Assembly (NCBI GenBank): GCA_963971305.1
Contig: OZ020306.1
Span: forward strand, 61,168,686 to 61,232,685
Reading direction: 5' to 3'
From: Arcuatula senhousia
Taxonomy: Eukaryota; Mollusca; Bivalvia; Mytilida; Mytilidae
Length of the DNA stretch: 64,000 nucleotides
This document shows positions 27,001-35,700 of the stretch, one piece after another (positions within the stretch are counted from its first letter, which is position 1; each line of letters starts with the position of its first letter). The notes beneath the pieces were generated by a model. The model was given only the letters and a program-made list of their open reading frames with translations, ran no database searches and was not told the DNA's origin. The position numbers were made by a program, and so were the translations under genes.

Positions 27001-30000
27001 TCCTACATCGGTTGTTGGATCTTCTTGAAAATTTCAGGGCAGGTAGATCTTGAGGTGCTGATCACTTTTACCCTATGCCAGAATTTTGATATCTGTTACC
27101 GTTTTTGAGTTATTTGCAAAAAACTGCAATTTACCCCTATGTTCTATTTTTAGCCATGGCGGCCATGTTTTTCAACGAATCAAAAATCCCCACGCTAGTT
27201 TTATACTACCTATGCTAATTAACAACTGTGCCAAATTCAAAAGCCATTGGACTTATGGTGTTAGAGGAGTTAACGTTTGAAAAATGTTAACGACGACGGA
27301 CGACGACGGACGACGACGGACGACGGACGACGGACGACGACGGACGCCAAGTGATGGCAATAGCTCACATGGACCTTTGGTCCAGGTGAGCTAAAAAATA
27401 AAACACCGATTGTTGAATAATTGGGTTAGGAATTAATTTCGAGAATATAATTCACGACGTCACAATTCCCTATTTTGGTAATTATTGAGTTATCTCCCAT
27501 TTGCAAGAGTTATTCTCCATTACGGTAGGTACAATGTATATTACATTGCAATGAATGGGAAAAATTAGGTTTTTATTTTTTATAAATTATTTAATGGACT
27601 TATTGGTTAAAAAAACATGTTAAATACATTTTTGAAAATAACCGTTATTAACTTTTAGGATTTTTTTACCAACTAAAAAATAAATGCAGATAATATTAAA
27701 TTTCCCCACAGTAACTAGTATAAAATACCTTCTGGAAAGAGGGGGTAAATCTGCAAATGGGAGATAACTTACTATATTCAAAGAGAGAGAATTGACTGTT
27801 TGGCGGAAAAAACACGCAAGAGTGATAATATAGCTTTATTTTTCATTTTTATCAACCTTTTTTAAAAAAAAACCTAATAAATGGCGCAGTAATGTAATCG
27901 CAAATCTTTATTCCTAATATATATATATAATTTACGACGTCATAGTTAACAGTTCGGTGGAAAAAGACGCAAGAGTGAAACTATCTCTTTCATACTGTGA
28001 ATTTATTACATTTTATTTCACTCAGAAAAAAAACGGGTCCCGTGCGGGGCCCGGGTGGCGAATAGGCCCGCAGCAGAGCCTAGCTTGTCGTAAGAGGCGA
28101 CTAAGGGTCTTGGGATTCTGACGTCGGGTCAGTGCTCAGCCCACAGAGCGACGAAGTGTGTACCCTAGGTGGCTGAATAGGGTGGCCCTCGTCCGCGGGG
28201 GTTGTCAGGTCTATAATACGGAAACCCTGACCGCCGACCATAGTGGGCCAACGTGTGTGGAGAGTGCCACGCTTCATGCACGTAAAAGACCCCTTTGTGG
28301 ACCGCCAAGTAGTGCACGACATAGGCTAAATTTTCCGCCCCTACCCACCTCTCCCCTTTTTCCTGTGGTTCTTCAAAATTTACCGGTCCTTTGTGTCCCA
28401 TCCCACCCCCACATTTCATTCATCATCATCATTTCATGTTCATTGTATCATCCTTTTCATGTTCATCGCCTGTAAATAACCTATATAGCGTTGCACGGGC
28501 GTAAAACACCAACTCACTCACTCACTCAGAAAAAAACGGTATTTTATATGCATCTATAAACAATATTATAATTTGAAGTTATTCAAATCGATTCATTTAA
28601 AACGTCTTAAAGAGTTCCAAGGGCTGTATTAAGCTGTTCAATCAAAGTAGATCGGAGTATCTATATTAAAAAAATAACCACATTTCAAAAAATCTCTTAA
28701 AATATTCTTTCGATATCAGCCGTTGGTTTAATTTGATTTAACACAACAATCTGGTTATGTTTTGTGTTTCTATTGGACCAAAAATTGCACTGAAATTGGA
28801 ATGTTTGGCGCCGTTAACCTGGTGAAACCAACCATTCTTTTAAAATTCCACTGTTCCTAGTCAGGCCTATTGCAATCTAAAATTTCTTTCGCATATCTTT
28901 GCTCTGTTTGTATTGTCACAAACCATATTATATCGATACTAAATCGGTCGTTGGCAACTTAGCGCGCATGTTATAGCAGGAAGGGACTACATAGCATTGC
29001 AGGAGTACTCGCTGCATTTTTACTTCGTTTGCTGCTTGCAATAAAGTGTATGTGTATTATATCGTTATGTAATTCGTACCCACTATTTATACATGTTGTC
29101 ATAAAATAAGTCTTCAGATTTGCCTTATTTTTGTTCGGACTTTTTCTTGGACATTTAAAATTGATCATCCCATTTTCGTAATTGCTGTCTGCAAAGGTTT
29201 ACTTGAGAATAAAAATTGCTTTTTCCTTTGTCAGCGCTTGTGTCTTGGCATTGATTATCATTTTTATCTTTGCAATTACAACTACCTAAATATACAAAGA
29301 TGAATATAAAAAAACATGCCTGCCTCTTTGAAAGGTATAGCAAAATAGCTTTGCAATCTTTTCTGCTTTTGTAAATACATTTGTACCTGTGATTTTCGAT
29401 GTTTAATCACTTTATTGAATATGGAAATATCTTTCAAACCACGAAGTTCGTTTTTTTTCAATTGGAAATTCCGAATTTTCATGAAGTTAATTTGTAAAAA
29501 GATGAAAATTGGCAACGATTTTTCAGTAACTCCTGAATAAATTTATATTTATCTTAGATCAAAGTCAGTTTTTAACTTTCCAAACTACCCTTGACAGCAG
29601 TAATTATGGAATTGTTTTCTAATACCTGTATGAATATCCGTTTCTATAAAGTCGTGAGCTAACAATTGACCAAATGCCATGTGCTCTCCTGACCTTTTGT
29701 GGTCTACATAGTCGTCGGATTTCATCTGCACTACAACATTAGACACAAGTCTAGGATCGGGAAGATGACCGTTGAATCCTCTTGGTAGTCCAACACCTGT
29801 TTACAATTTCAATAACTTAATCAATAAAAAACACTACTTTTTAACAGCAATGATAAATTATGGACGTTCGCTGGTTAATTAGAAACTTACAAGGTATCCA
29901 AATTTGTAAATTAAATGAATAAACCAAAAGTTAAATGTAAAAGTACACGACAACATTAAAAAAATTCATAGGTTGCACCTGAGTTCGCGTTTTTTATTGA

Positions 30001-33000
30001 TATTCAGTAGTTTTTGTGCTTCCGTGTTACTGGTTTTGTCTCTGCCCTTTCGGACCTTGACATACGGATGCCCCAATGGTACCTCTGCTCATTACTAAAC
30101 AAGAGTTCAAAATGAAGCGGAAAAGGTTTTCTCTGACTTTTTTATAGGTTGAGCATTACAAAAGTAGTATTGTTTTAGTGTAAAACCCTAATAAAAACAT
30201 TAAGACATTTATAAAACTTTGTAAATTAGCTCTTAATGGTTTAATACACAAAATTTTAAAACGAAGATAAAGGGTTACCGGGCAAAAAACTTTAATTTAA
30301 TGAAAAAATCCAAATGATTTGGAAAATCTGACAAAAAATAAAATAAATGACCAGCGATCATCTTAAGCGAGTTCAATAGCGATAGATTAATATTTTTTTT
30401 AAATTAATAACAATTACAAAAAAATATTATACATGTACATTTTGAAATCAAATGTTTCCACCCATTGAATGTTAAATGCGTTCGAAATGAAGAAAACTGA
30501 TTGAACAAAATACATCACCATCGGCATAATCAACCATGAGGTTTCCTGTGGGATCCCTGAATCTCCTCTGTGTGGTTCCGGACATTCCCCATGTTGGATT
30601 GGCCAAGTTGTTACAAGAACCATCAAATGTCCTGTATCGGTAACCAGGGTTACACTGATAAATCCCTTCAGCTGAAGTAATAGACGGGAGAAGTCTTAGG
30701 TGTTCGCATCTTATTGTATGTTTTTTTAATAGGTATTGCAAGGCGTAACAATCCGATGCATTTTAAACAGTAAACTGGAAAATTTTCGAGACCCAATAGG
30801 ACGACTGAATTTCAGTTTGCGCAGTTTTAAATTCGCTCTGTAATGTTATTGTCAATAGACTTGGTTGACAAAATTCACCACTAGCAGAGAATTTTTTTTA
30901 AAATAAAATTACTATTTCAATTTAGGAATTAAGTTTTTAAGTAAGGAAGATTGAACAAAATATAGAGTTTAATTACTTGGTACTTTAAGATTTTCAAAAA
31001 ATATCAAATGAAAGATGATGTATCTAAAATAAGTATAAACAACATATATATTGTTTGTTATTATACTAATTACAGAATTAGAATTCCAGATGTCCCGTGC
31101 GGGGCCCGGATGGCGAATAGGCCCGCAGCAGAGCCTAGCTTGTCGTAAGAGGCGACTAAGGGTCTTGGGATTCTGATGTCGGGTCAGTGCTCAGCCCACA
31201 GAGCGACCAAGTGTGTACCCTAGGTGGCTGAATAGGGTGGCCCTCGTCCGCGGGGCTTGTCAGGTCTATAATACGGAAACCCTGACCGCCGACCATAGTG
31301 GGCCAACGTGTGTGGAGAATGCCACGCTTCATGCACGTAAAAGACCCCTTTGTGGACCGCCAAGTAGTGCACCACATAGACTAAATTTTCCGCCCCTACC
31401 CACTTCTCCCCTTTTCCTGTGGTTCATCAAAATTTACCGTTCCTGTGTTTCCCACCCCACCCCATATTTCATTTATCATCATCATTTCATGTTCATTGTA
31501 TCATCCTTTTCATGTTCATCGCCTGTAAATAACCTATATAGCGCTGCACGGGCGTAAAACACCAACTCACTCACTCACCCAGAATTCCAGATTCTTTTTT
31601 TTAATATTCTCATTTGAATATTGAATTCGTTGTTTTCTGAAGCTCCCTAATAATTATACATTGTCAGGCCAACTTACCTAAGTGTAAAATGCCTAATAAT
31701 GTATTCAACAACAAAATTCAGATGTTAACAGATTTAAATTTTGACCATTATAGTATATAACAAATTTGCCGCACTGGATAAGCAATATTTAATGTAAAAG
31801 AAAAAAGGACATTGAAGTACAAATAAGAACAAAGCTCGTCATCACAAAAATAAAAACAAAGACATAAACAATACAAATGCAAAAAAAAAGACATTGTGTC
31901 TTTTGTTAAATTTCTAGAAGACAGCCAACAATTGAGATGATTGAGATAGAAAATAATGAGATGTGGAATAAGTGTACGCGACGCAGCCCACAACTAAACG
32001 GCAATTTAAAAAAACCCATAATGGACAACCAGAGGCCTTGAACGAAGCCATTTGGCACTGCTCGCGGTTCTGCAATTGGCCCATGGTCTAAATAAAATGC
32101 ATATAATCGCGAGCTGCAATTGGCCCATGGTCTAAATAAAATGCATATAATTCAAATCCAGCCCTGAAATAGTCATAGATAGACCCCCTTCTTAAACAAG
32201 GAACAGAAAACATCAAAAAGACAAGTACAAACGAAAGCTTTGTCAAAGATTCCTAGCTTATGACAGGCATATGTAATATGTGGCGGGGTTAAACTAGTTT
32301 TTTTTTGGTCCCAACCTTCCCCTATCAATATTCCTAGACAAAGCACAAAAACTAAACACCCAATAAAAATCAAATCGATCAAAGTCAAATTCCACTAGAG
32401 AGAACCTAAGACAAAAAACAACACGAACAAACGAAAGGACGGTAAAGAAACCCTCTATAGAACACTCGCTGTTTCTGACAGCTAGCTGAGAATCATCAAT
32501 CGACTGATGTAGAAAAATCAAACATGTCGATTTTAAATCCGACACAACACTTCAAACAATAATGATTTAGTGAAGTGTCATCACAAAAAACCGACATGCT
32601 TGATCGCTATAAGCTTCAAAATGACAATAGTAAAAACGTTATGGAAGTTTTAAAGTAAGTATCAAGTTATCAATAATTCTGCAATATTTGTTGTGCCTGA
32701 CGCTCTCTAAAAGTAATAATGATATGTTTCTCTGACTATGGAATAATAAATAAGTTGCGATACATAAACTCCGTAAGTGTAAAAGGACGGATTGATGCTA
32801 CAAATCAAGGGAAAGTTGACGATTGGATAGTACAATGCAATATGTTAGAGCGTTATATGTATACAAGTACGCATTCGAAATGACTTTTGTGATATTCCGC
32901 GCCCATTTCTGGCCCAGTAGTTTATTTTTAGGGAAAACCAAAAAGAAATTAGCTGTTGAAGAAGGTCATTTTTGTTTCAGATTAAAAAAAAAGTTAAAAA

Positions 33001-33323
33001 TAAGAAAAATATTCCGAAAATAGATTGGAGCCTTTTTAGATTTAGAAAAGAATATTAGAAATGAAATTTAAATTGTAAACGATTGTCAAACGTTTTCCAT
33101 ATAGCTTATTACCATAAGCAGGAGAGTTACATGTTATAGGAAACTATGTAAGCTATCCAGTGCTTTTTAGCACTAACAATACAAATACAAAACTAAATGA
33201 CTATCATCTTGTTAATTTAAACATTAATATCTTAACTATAGTAGTAAACCAACCTTTCTCTATACTTGCTAGAACAGAAAGGGAGAATAAACATATTATC
33301 ATTCCTCCTACCATTGCTACCAT
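11918..33323 (-). CDS. Secreted animal haem peroxidase, 12 coding exons (gene-level entry)
   Basis: Coding exons, 5' to 3' on the minus strand: 33323-33254, 30671-30519, 29796-29626, 25664-25625, 24503-24394, 23787-23686, 21997-21905, 19865-19373, 18646-18446, 16116-15950, 15650-15542, 12023-11918. They sum to 1815 bp. All junctions have AG acceptors, GT donors and matching phases, giving about 604 residues plus stop. Residues 1-20 look like a signal peptide. Family landmarks in order: a YRTFDGSCNNL-type N-terminus; distal-haem motif GQLLAHDF (His122); CFPL block; SYIDATFLYG calcium-loop block; GDSRAVEAPNL with catalytic Arg250 and haem-linking Glu253; REHNR; RFGHS with proximal His354; LNIQRGRD; a C-terminal DLPDINLYLW ending. 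Members of this family use H2O2 to oxidise halides, tyrosines or phenols outside the cell. The substrate here is unknown. The residue before the distal His is Ala121 where the family normally has the haem-ester Asp. Introns are loaded with SINEs, satellites and ribozyme repeats. Confidence 0.9.
13427..13815 (+). mobile_element. SINE-A copy, 5'-truncated, in peroxidase intron 11
   Basis: Begins at AGCCCACAGAGCGACC and ends in the CTCA tail. Confidence 0.88.
13827..14044 (+). mobile_element. Second SINE-A 3' half in tandem
   Basis: Repeats only the GTGCACCACATAGG-to-tail half immediately after the previous copy, separated by CCATTTGTGT; a similar CCATTTGAGT follows it. A further 25-bp SINE scrap (GACCGCCAAGTAGTGCACCA) sits at 14056-14075. 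Looks like a local tandem duplication rather than independent insertions. Confidence 0.8.
14085..14340 (+). repeat. GAGCC-family repeat fragment (3' end)
   Basis: Shares the block running from TTTGATATCTG through GGCCATGTTTT to GGACGACGGACGCCAAGTGATG with the copies at 25.9 and 37.4 kb. Non-coding. Confidence 0.75.
14402..15509 (-). repeat. GAGCC-family repeat, complete copy in intron 11
   Basis: Bounded by TAGCTCACCTTG on the left and GGTGAGCGATTCAGGCT..GGAGCCTC on the right, so the ends carry inverted CTCACC/GGTGAG. Contains internal near-repeats of the GGCCGCCAT block and CCGTCGTC simple repeats. Confidence 0.8.
15542..15650 (-). CDS. Peroxidase exon 11: AQL..I...L block
   Basis: Acceptor ATTTCAG and donor GACAA/GTATG, phase 1 to 2. 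It encodes AQLDSIKTNTLMSKIWCRNF and ETIQQNIFLIPSDD, aligning to the AQL.EI....LAR.ICDN....IQ.NAF region. It diverges more than other exons but is the only candidate that satisfies both phases. Confidence 0.82.
15950..16116 (-). CDS. Peroxidase exon 10: VDLFIGGLLE block
   Basis: Acceptor TTTTAG and donor CGGCG/GTAAG, phase 2 to 1. It encodes SVNDVDLFIGGLLEEG, VGPTFSCVIGKQF and KYGDRYWYESP, matching the family's (D)IDL..GG..E...GPT..CI...QF......GDRFWYE region. Confidence 0.93.
16540..16735 (+). mobile_element. Penelope-like element trace with hammerhead-type motif
   Basis: CTGATGA at 16585, CGAAACGTC ending at 16611, with AGGCCTATTAC between them: the compact hammerhead form characteristic of Penelope-like retroelements. 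Stem II is weak (GG/CC) and stem I only about 3 bp, so it is probably inactive. The sequence abuts the retrozyme-like repeat and is antisense to the peroxidase gene. Confidence 0.5.
16767..16810 (-). ncRNA. Hammerhead ribozyme, mutated copy
   Basis: Core CUGAUGAG and GAAAC kept, but the C that closes stem II is U (AGAUGAAAC), leaving a G-U pair, and stem I has an extra wobble. Probably weak or inactive. Confidence 0.7.
17126..17169 (-). ncRNA. Predicted type I hammerhead ribozyme, intact, sense in intron 9
   Basis: Identical in core and stems to the 7.2 kb copies (GCGCCU/AGGCGU, CUGAUGAG, GACGAAAC, GUC). Transcribed as part of the peroxidase intron it could cut the pre-mRNA. Confidence 0.83.
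17401..17427 (+). mobile_element. SINE-B scrap
   Basis: 27 bases beginning GGTGCACCGTGTTGCG, identical to the middle of SINE-B; no flanking SINE sequence. Confidence 0.6.
17795..18303 (-). mobile_element. SINE-B copy, complete, in peroxidase intron 9
   Basis: Target-site duplication TTCATATGATTTA at 17782-17794 and 18304-18316. Tail GTTAGTTAG on the left, head GAACCCGCACGGG on the right. It ends 143 bp from exon 9. Confidence 0.92.
18446..18646 (-). CDS. Peroxidase exon 9: LNIQRGRD block
   Basis: Acceptor TTTCAG and donor TATAG/GTAAG, phase 2 to 2. It encodes LVDGVRNLLFR, LDLASLNIQRGRDQG and WREFCGLP. Asn in LNIQ matches the residue that hydrogen-bonds the proximal His. The usual His after RGRD is Gln here. 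Confidence 0.93.
19373..19865 (-). CDS. Peroxidase exon 8: catalytic core with Arg, Glu and proximal His
   Basis: Largest exon, 493 bp; acceptor TTACAG, donor GATAG/GTATT, phase 1 to 2. It encodes GDSRAVEAPNL (Arg250, Glu253), VREHNRL, NPHWDNEKVYQETRRIIIAQ, QHITYNHFLP and YRFGHS (His354 is the predicted proximal haem ligand). The reading frame continues past both splice sites, so an uncorrected ORF overextends by a few codons at each end. Confidence 0.95.
19975..20300. repeat. Dispersed repeat ending in GGACGGACGGAC and GGGGGTATAATA
   Basis: Two diverged units (GGAAGTAGAT..., AATTCATTATTC...) followed by a GGAC repeat and a GGGGGTATA terminus. The terminus is like the element at 35.1-35.7 kb. 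Peroxidase intron 7. Confidence 0.6.
20327..21706. mobile_element. Satellite-bearing element with 11-bp inverted ends
   Basis: ATGCCCCATCT (20327-20337) and AGATGGGGCAT (21696-21706) form perfect inverted ends. The interior holds six copies of a roughly 147-bp unit (GTGCACCTAG at 20782, 20930, 21076, 21222, 21369, 21516; the first and last copies vary). Non-coding. Resembles bivalve pearl-type elements, which carry tandem cores between unique ends. Peroxidase intron 7. Confidence 0.75.
20735..21665. repeat. Tandem satellite, about 147-bp unit, six copies
   Basis: Anchored on GTGCACCTAGTGATGCTTAG; successive spacings 148, 146, 146, 147 and 147 bp. Core of the preceding element. Confidence 0.9.
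21905..21997 (-). CDS. Peroxidase exon 7: LLKT..GNLLP block
   Basis: Acceptor TTTCCAG and donor TTGCAG/GTAAT, phase 1 to 1. It encodes LLKTDPGNLLPTVEGGNCLKQ and DRCPFAG, and the final G joins the GDSR motif of exon 8. Confidence 0.87.
22238..22615 (-). mobile_element. Retrozyme-like repeat, single unit, nested in SINE-A
   Basis: About one unit plus a few bases: the AATGACA..AAAGTTCCA block appears at both ends, as expected if a circular or multimeric RNA was copied. One hammerhead inside. Minus strand, sense to the peroxidase gene. Confidence 0.82.
22278..22321 (-). ncRNA. Predicted type I hammerhead ribozyme, sense in intron 6
   Basis: Core CUGAUGAG, stem II GUCU/AGAC, CGAAAC and GUC intact. 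Stem I is UUGCCU/AGGCGU, about 4 canonical pairs plus a wobble, weaker than the other copies. Confidence 0.78.
22997..23489 (-). mobile_element. SINE-A copy, complete, in peroxidase intron 6
   Basis: Target-site duplication AATTATTACAAA on both sides; GTGAG tail left, GGGCCCCGCACGGG head right. It defines the full SINE-A length, about 490 bp. Lies 61 bp beyond the preceding SINE-A. Confidence 0.93.
23490..23640 (-). mobile_element. Highly decayed retrozyme-like relic
   Basis: GACAATAAATTTG, GCGCATTTCG, AACCTATGTCTGGC recall the ribozyme repeat in order, but the hammerhead core is destroyed. Confidence 0.45.
23686..23787 (-). CDS. Peroxidase exon 6: calcium-loop block
   Basis: Acceptor TTTTAG and donor AGCT/GTAAG, phase 1 to 1. 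It encodes FREHINKISSYIDATFLYGSDE and ANELRV, equivalent to the REQIN..TSFVDAS.VYGS region that carries calcium ligands. Asp is kept, with Ser and Thr in neighbouring ligand positions. Confidence 0.88.
24394..24503 (-). CDS. Peroxidase exon 5: CFPL block
   Basis: Acceptor TTGGTAG (weak polypyrimidine tract) and donor ACAG/GTTTG, phase 2 to 1. It encodes IDMCFPLNVPEDDP followed by CKNFQRAKA and NDCSTG, aligning to the CFPI..DP....C..F.RS....C..G region of the family. Confidence 0.85.
24560..24800. repeat. Dispersed repeat (GGCAACGAC / CTCAAGTCGTAACAAGAG family)
   Basis: The same ordered blocks occur at 38440-38560, and the second half at 45517-45670; reverse-complement traces occur near 14750-14880 and 29985-30085. 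Non-coding. Lies in peroxidase intron 4. Confidence 0.65.
25085..25300 (-). mobile_element. Decayed retrozyme-like relic in intron 4
   Basis: Keeps GACAACAAAGTTC, CGTTTCGTCTATTCAAGACTC and CCAAAAATACCAAAATGGGG, but the CUGAUGAG core reads CGGGUGAG and the GCGC of stem III is lost. Confidence 0.65.
25625..25664 (-). CDS. Peroxidase exon 4: 40-bp micro-exon
   Basis: Acceptor ATTTAG and donor GAAAA/GTAAG, phase 1 to 2. It encodes GSDCCDDNDPNCE, the short cysteine-rich linker before the CFPL block. The small size is supported by exact phase agreement with both neighbours. Confidence 0.82.
25853..27394 (+). repeat. GAGCC-family repeat, complete copy with roughly 500-bp tandem units, intron 3
   Basis: Starts AGAGGCTCCCAAGAGCCTGAATCGCTCACC and ends GGTCCAGGTGAGCTA. 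About three units (CATAACTCCTAAAAGAAATGG at 26325 and 26828, period about 504), then a GACGACGGA run. Homologous to 37.36-38.4 kb. Confidence 0.85.
27289..27354 (+). repeat. GACGACGGA microsatellite
   Basis: Imperfect repetition of GACGACGGAC and GACGGAC just inside the 3' end of the GAGCC-family element. Confidence 0.95.
28037..28523 (+). mobile_element. SINE-A copy, complete, in peroxidase intron 3
   Basis: Target-site duplication ACTCAGAAAAAAA(A)CGG flanks it; starts GTCCCGTGCGGGG and ends in the CTCA tail. Confidence 0.93.
29155..29285 (-). other. Possible decayed or alternative copy of peroxidase exon 4
   Basis: A TATTTAG acceptor at 29286 is followed in the right phase by GSCNCKDKNDNQCQ, resembling GSDCCDDNDPNCE of exon 4. 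No GT donor lies at the matching position; the next GT (SQ/GTAAAC) would end in phase 0 and break the frame with exon 5. It may be a dead tandem exon, an exon using a non-GT donor, or chance. Confidence 0.3.
29626..29796 (-). CDS. Peroxidase exon 3: distal haem pocket
   Basis: Acceptor AACAG and donor ACAG/GTATT, phase 1 to 1. Residues 75-131 include LPDPRLVSNVV and FGQLLAHDF. Gln118, His122 and Asp123 match the conserved distal Gln, distal His and calcium-binding Asp. Ala121 replaces the Asp that normally forms an ester with the haem 1-methyl group. Confidence 0.9.
30519..30671 (-). CDS. Peroxidase exon 2: N-terminal YRTFDGSCNNL block
   Basis: Acceptor CTTCAG and donor GATG/GTGATG, phase 1 to 1. 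It encodes residues 24-74, including CNPGYRYRTFDGSCNNL and NPTWGMSGTTQRR, the hallmark start of the mature catalytic region of animal haem peroxidases. Confidence 0.88.
31092..31580 (+). mobile_element. SINE-A copy, complete, in peroxidase intron 1
   Basis: Target-site duplication AGAATTCCAGAT at 31080-31091 and 31581-31592; head GTCCCGTGCGGGG, CTCA tail. Confidence 0.94.
31995..32670 (-). repeat. Dispersed repeat, copy 1 (partner at 54.4 kb)
   Basis: Inverted counterpart of 54390-54960: TGCAATTGGCCCATGGT, CTAGACAAAGCACA and AATCATCAATCGACTGATG blocks are shared in order. Translated fragments look alike (FSLVEFxFxRFDF) but are short and broken, so coding is doubtful. Contains a local 50-bp duplication (GCAATTGGCCCATGGTC twice, 32074 and 32116). 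Confidence 0.7.
33254..33323 (-). CDS. Peroxidase exon 1: start codon and signal peptide
   Basis: ATG at 33323-33321 opens a Met-rich, strongly hydrophobic stretch ending near ...SVLASIEKG, a typical secretory signal. The exon ends AAAG before GT (phase 1). In-frame Met codons at residues 4 and 8 could also serve as starts; the first is chosen because it keeps the full hydrophobic segment. It is 2.6 kb from exon 2. Confidence 0.75.
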
Positions 33324-33820
33324 ATTGTCATACAGCAACTGGCAAGTTTAAAATCAATTATACATATTTATACCATAATTATAAAATGGGTTACAACAGA
33401 TGCACACAATATTTGACGTCTGCATTTTAAATCTGCATAAACTACCCGCGTAAGTAAAGAGGTTTGATTTTAGTATTCACGTGGTATCACCAAGGATTGT
33501 GGTCGATGTGCCCACGTGGAATAATCTAAGATTTTGATTGATGTTCCCACGTGATCTTGGATTTTGACTGAAGGGAAGTTTTATTCAAAACTGAAACATT
33601 GTGCAAAGTAAGTTTTTGCTTGTTTTATTAAAAAAACTACGAATAGCAAAGGGGCATTAGGACAAGAAAAAGTCAGTTGCTTAAAGACAAGACGAAATTA
33701 AAAATAAAAATGAGCAGCAGGTAAGAAATAGATGTCCTTCATTCTTTTCACTTTGCAATCCCTGAAAAGTCAATAAGATCAAATGTGAAGTAAAAGATGC
33801 ACATCTTATTTATAAGAGCA

Positions 33821-34345
33821 ACCCGTGCGGGTTCCGGGTGGCAAATAGGCCCGCATCAGCGCTAAGCTTGTCGGTAAAAGTCCGTCCACTAAAGAGCGCT
33901 CAGAAACCTGACATCGGGTCAGGCCGCTTTGCCCACAAAGCGACTGGGATGTGAGCCCGAGGTGGTTGAATGGGGCAGCCCTGACATCGAGAGATGCGGG
34001 GTCGTCAGGCGATAATGCGGAAAACCTGACCGCAAACCATAGTGGTGCACCGTGTTGCGAAAAATGTCACGTTCCTCGCACGTTAAAGAACCCTGCTGCA
34101 GATCTCGGTAAGAGTAGGACCCGTAGGATCCCCATGCAGGAGGCTAAATTTCCCGTCCCTACCCATCACTCATTTTTCCAGTGGCAGTCAAAACTCTCCT
34201 ACCCGATTGGCCTTGTGTCCCCATTTCCTTCACTTCATCATCATTTCATGTTCATTGTATCACCACTTTCATGTTCATCTCCCGGATATAACCAAAATCG
34301 TGCTGCTTGGGAGTAAAGCAATAACTAACTAACTGACTAACTAAC
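33821..34345 (+). mobile_element. SINE-B copy, complete
   Basis: Target-site duplication TATTTATAAGAGCA at 33807-33820 and 34346-34359. Starts ACCCGTGCGGG and ends in a TAAC-type tail. Lies about 500 bp upstream of the peroxidase start codon. Confidence 0.94.
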
Positions 34346-34974
34346 TATTTATAAGAGCATATTCCAAAACTGTCAAATTATTCACCGTGACGTGTTTTAA
34401 GAGTAGAGGGTACATGTCAACCCAAAAAAGCACAGCAACCAAAGTCCGTGTTATATCTCATATATCCGAAGGAACTTGAGTTTAAGTTCTTACTTTTTCT
34501 TTTTCAAAAATATACAACAGATCAAGGCACGGCAATATTCCGTTAGAAAATAATATGGCAATCGTTTTTAGATAAAAAATTGTGAAGCTAAAGCCCTGGC
34601 TTGCCCCAGAATTTTAACGTCGAAATTTTCGTCCCAGGATTCCCCCCCCCCCTAATCGTCCCTAAAATATTTGGACCCATTAAAATATATTACAAATATC
34701 CAAAACTGTCACATAAACTATTTACTGGTTGACAGAAAGAGTTTTATGGCGAAATACTGTCATATTCTGCAATAAATGGGCTGTGTTTTAGTTTTAACCC
34801 CCTGAAGTTTAATGAACAAAATTAAAATTTCGGAAAACAAAACAATATATTAAATAAGAAATGATCTTATGCACGAAGAAGCAAATCAGCGAGCAAGACA
34901 ACAATAAGTGCTCTTGGGAATGCCGAAAATGCTAAAAAATATACAAATATGTTGTATATTAAACGTTGAAGACA

Positions 34975-35050
34975 GGGTCTTGGTGGCCGAGTGGTCTAAA
35001 GCGCTGGTTTAAATTTAGTCTCCGGTTTCCTCCACCATTAAAACTGACAA
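34975..35050 (+). mobile_element. tRNA-derived SINE head fragment
   Basis: TCTTGGTGGCCGAGTGGTCTAA resembles the D-arm and A-box half of a leucine/serine tRNA, then passes into TCTCCGGTTTCCTCCACC, typical of molluscan tRNA-SINEs. No anticodon arm, B box or acceptor pairing, so not a functional tRNA. Confidence 0.6.
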
Positions 35051-35144
35051 TCCTATATGACCAAGGTGCATCGAACAAGTAAATCTGTGAGCTAATGCTC
35101 ACTGGCAAACCCCTGCTACCCAAACTAAGCCCCGCATACAAGTT

Positions 35145-35700
35145 AAAATACTCGGTTAACAGGAAGAAGTTGACCTAGGAACATAAAATCGCATTACACC
35201 ATATGGGACGATAGGATAAAGCTGTATACAAAATATCAGACCCCTATCTCATGTAGTTGCTTGGGAGACTGTGACGGAGATTTTGCATTTATGTCCATCA
35301 TGTGTAAAAACCTAAGTATTCGGTAAACAGGAAGCAGACTACCTTGGAGCATAAAATCGGTATACACCATATGGGATTATGGGATGAAGCTGTATTCAAA
35401 ATATCAGACCTCTATCTCATGTAGTTGCTTGGGAAACTGTGACGAAAATTTTGCATTTTTGTCCATTATGTGTAAAAACTTAAGTATTCGGTAAACGGGA
35501 AGTAGACTACCTAGGAGGATAAAATCGGTATACACCGTATGGTATTATAGGATAAAGCTGTATTTAAAATATCAGAACTCTTTCTCATGTAGTTGCTTAG
35601 AAAACTGCGACGGAAGTTTTGTTACGGACGGACGGACGAACGAACGGACGGATAAGGGTAAAACAGAATACTCCCCTCTTCTTCGAAACGGGGGTATAAA
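35145..35700 (-). repeat. Satellite-bearing element, about 168-bp units
   Basis: Nearly three units (ACTCGG/ATTCGGTAAACAGGAAG at 35150, 35318 and about 35486), then a GGACGGACGAACG run and CTTCGAAACGGGGGTATA. The complement of this end matches the start of the element at 56.04 kb. Confidence 0.75.

Noticed and set aside
34975..35050. tRNA gene (Leu/Ser-like start)
   Set aside because: Only the 5' half resembles tRNA; anticodon arm, T arm and acceptor pairing are missing and the sequence passes into SINE body.
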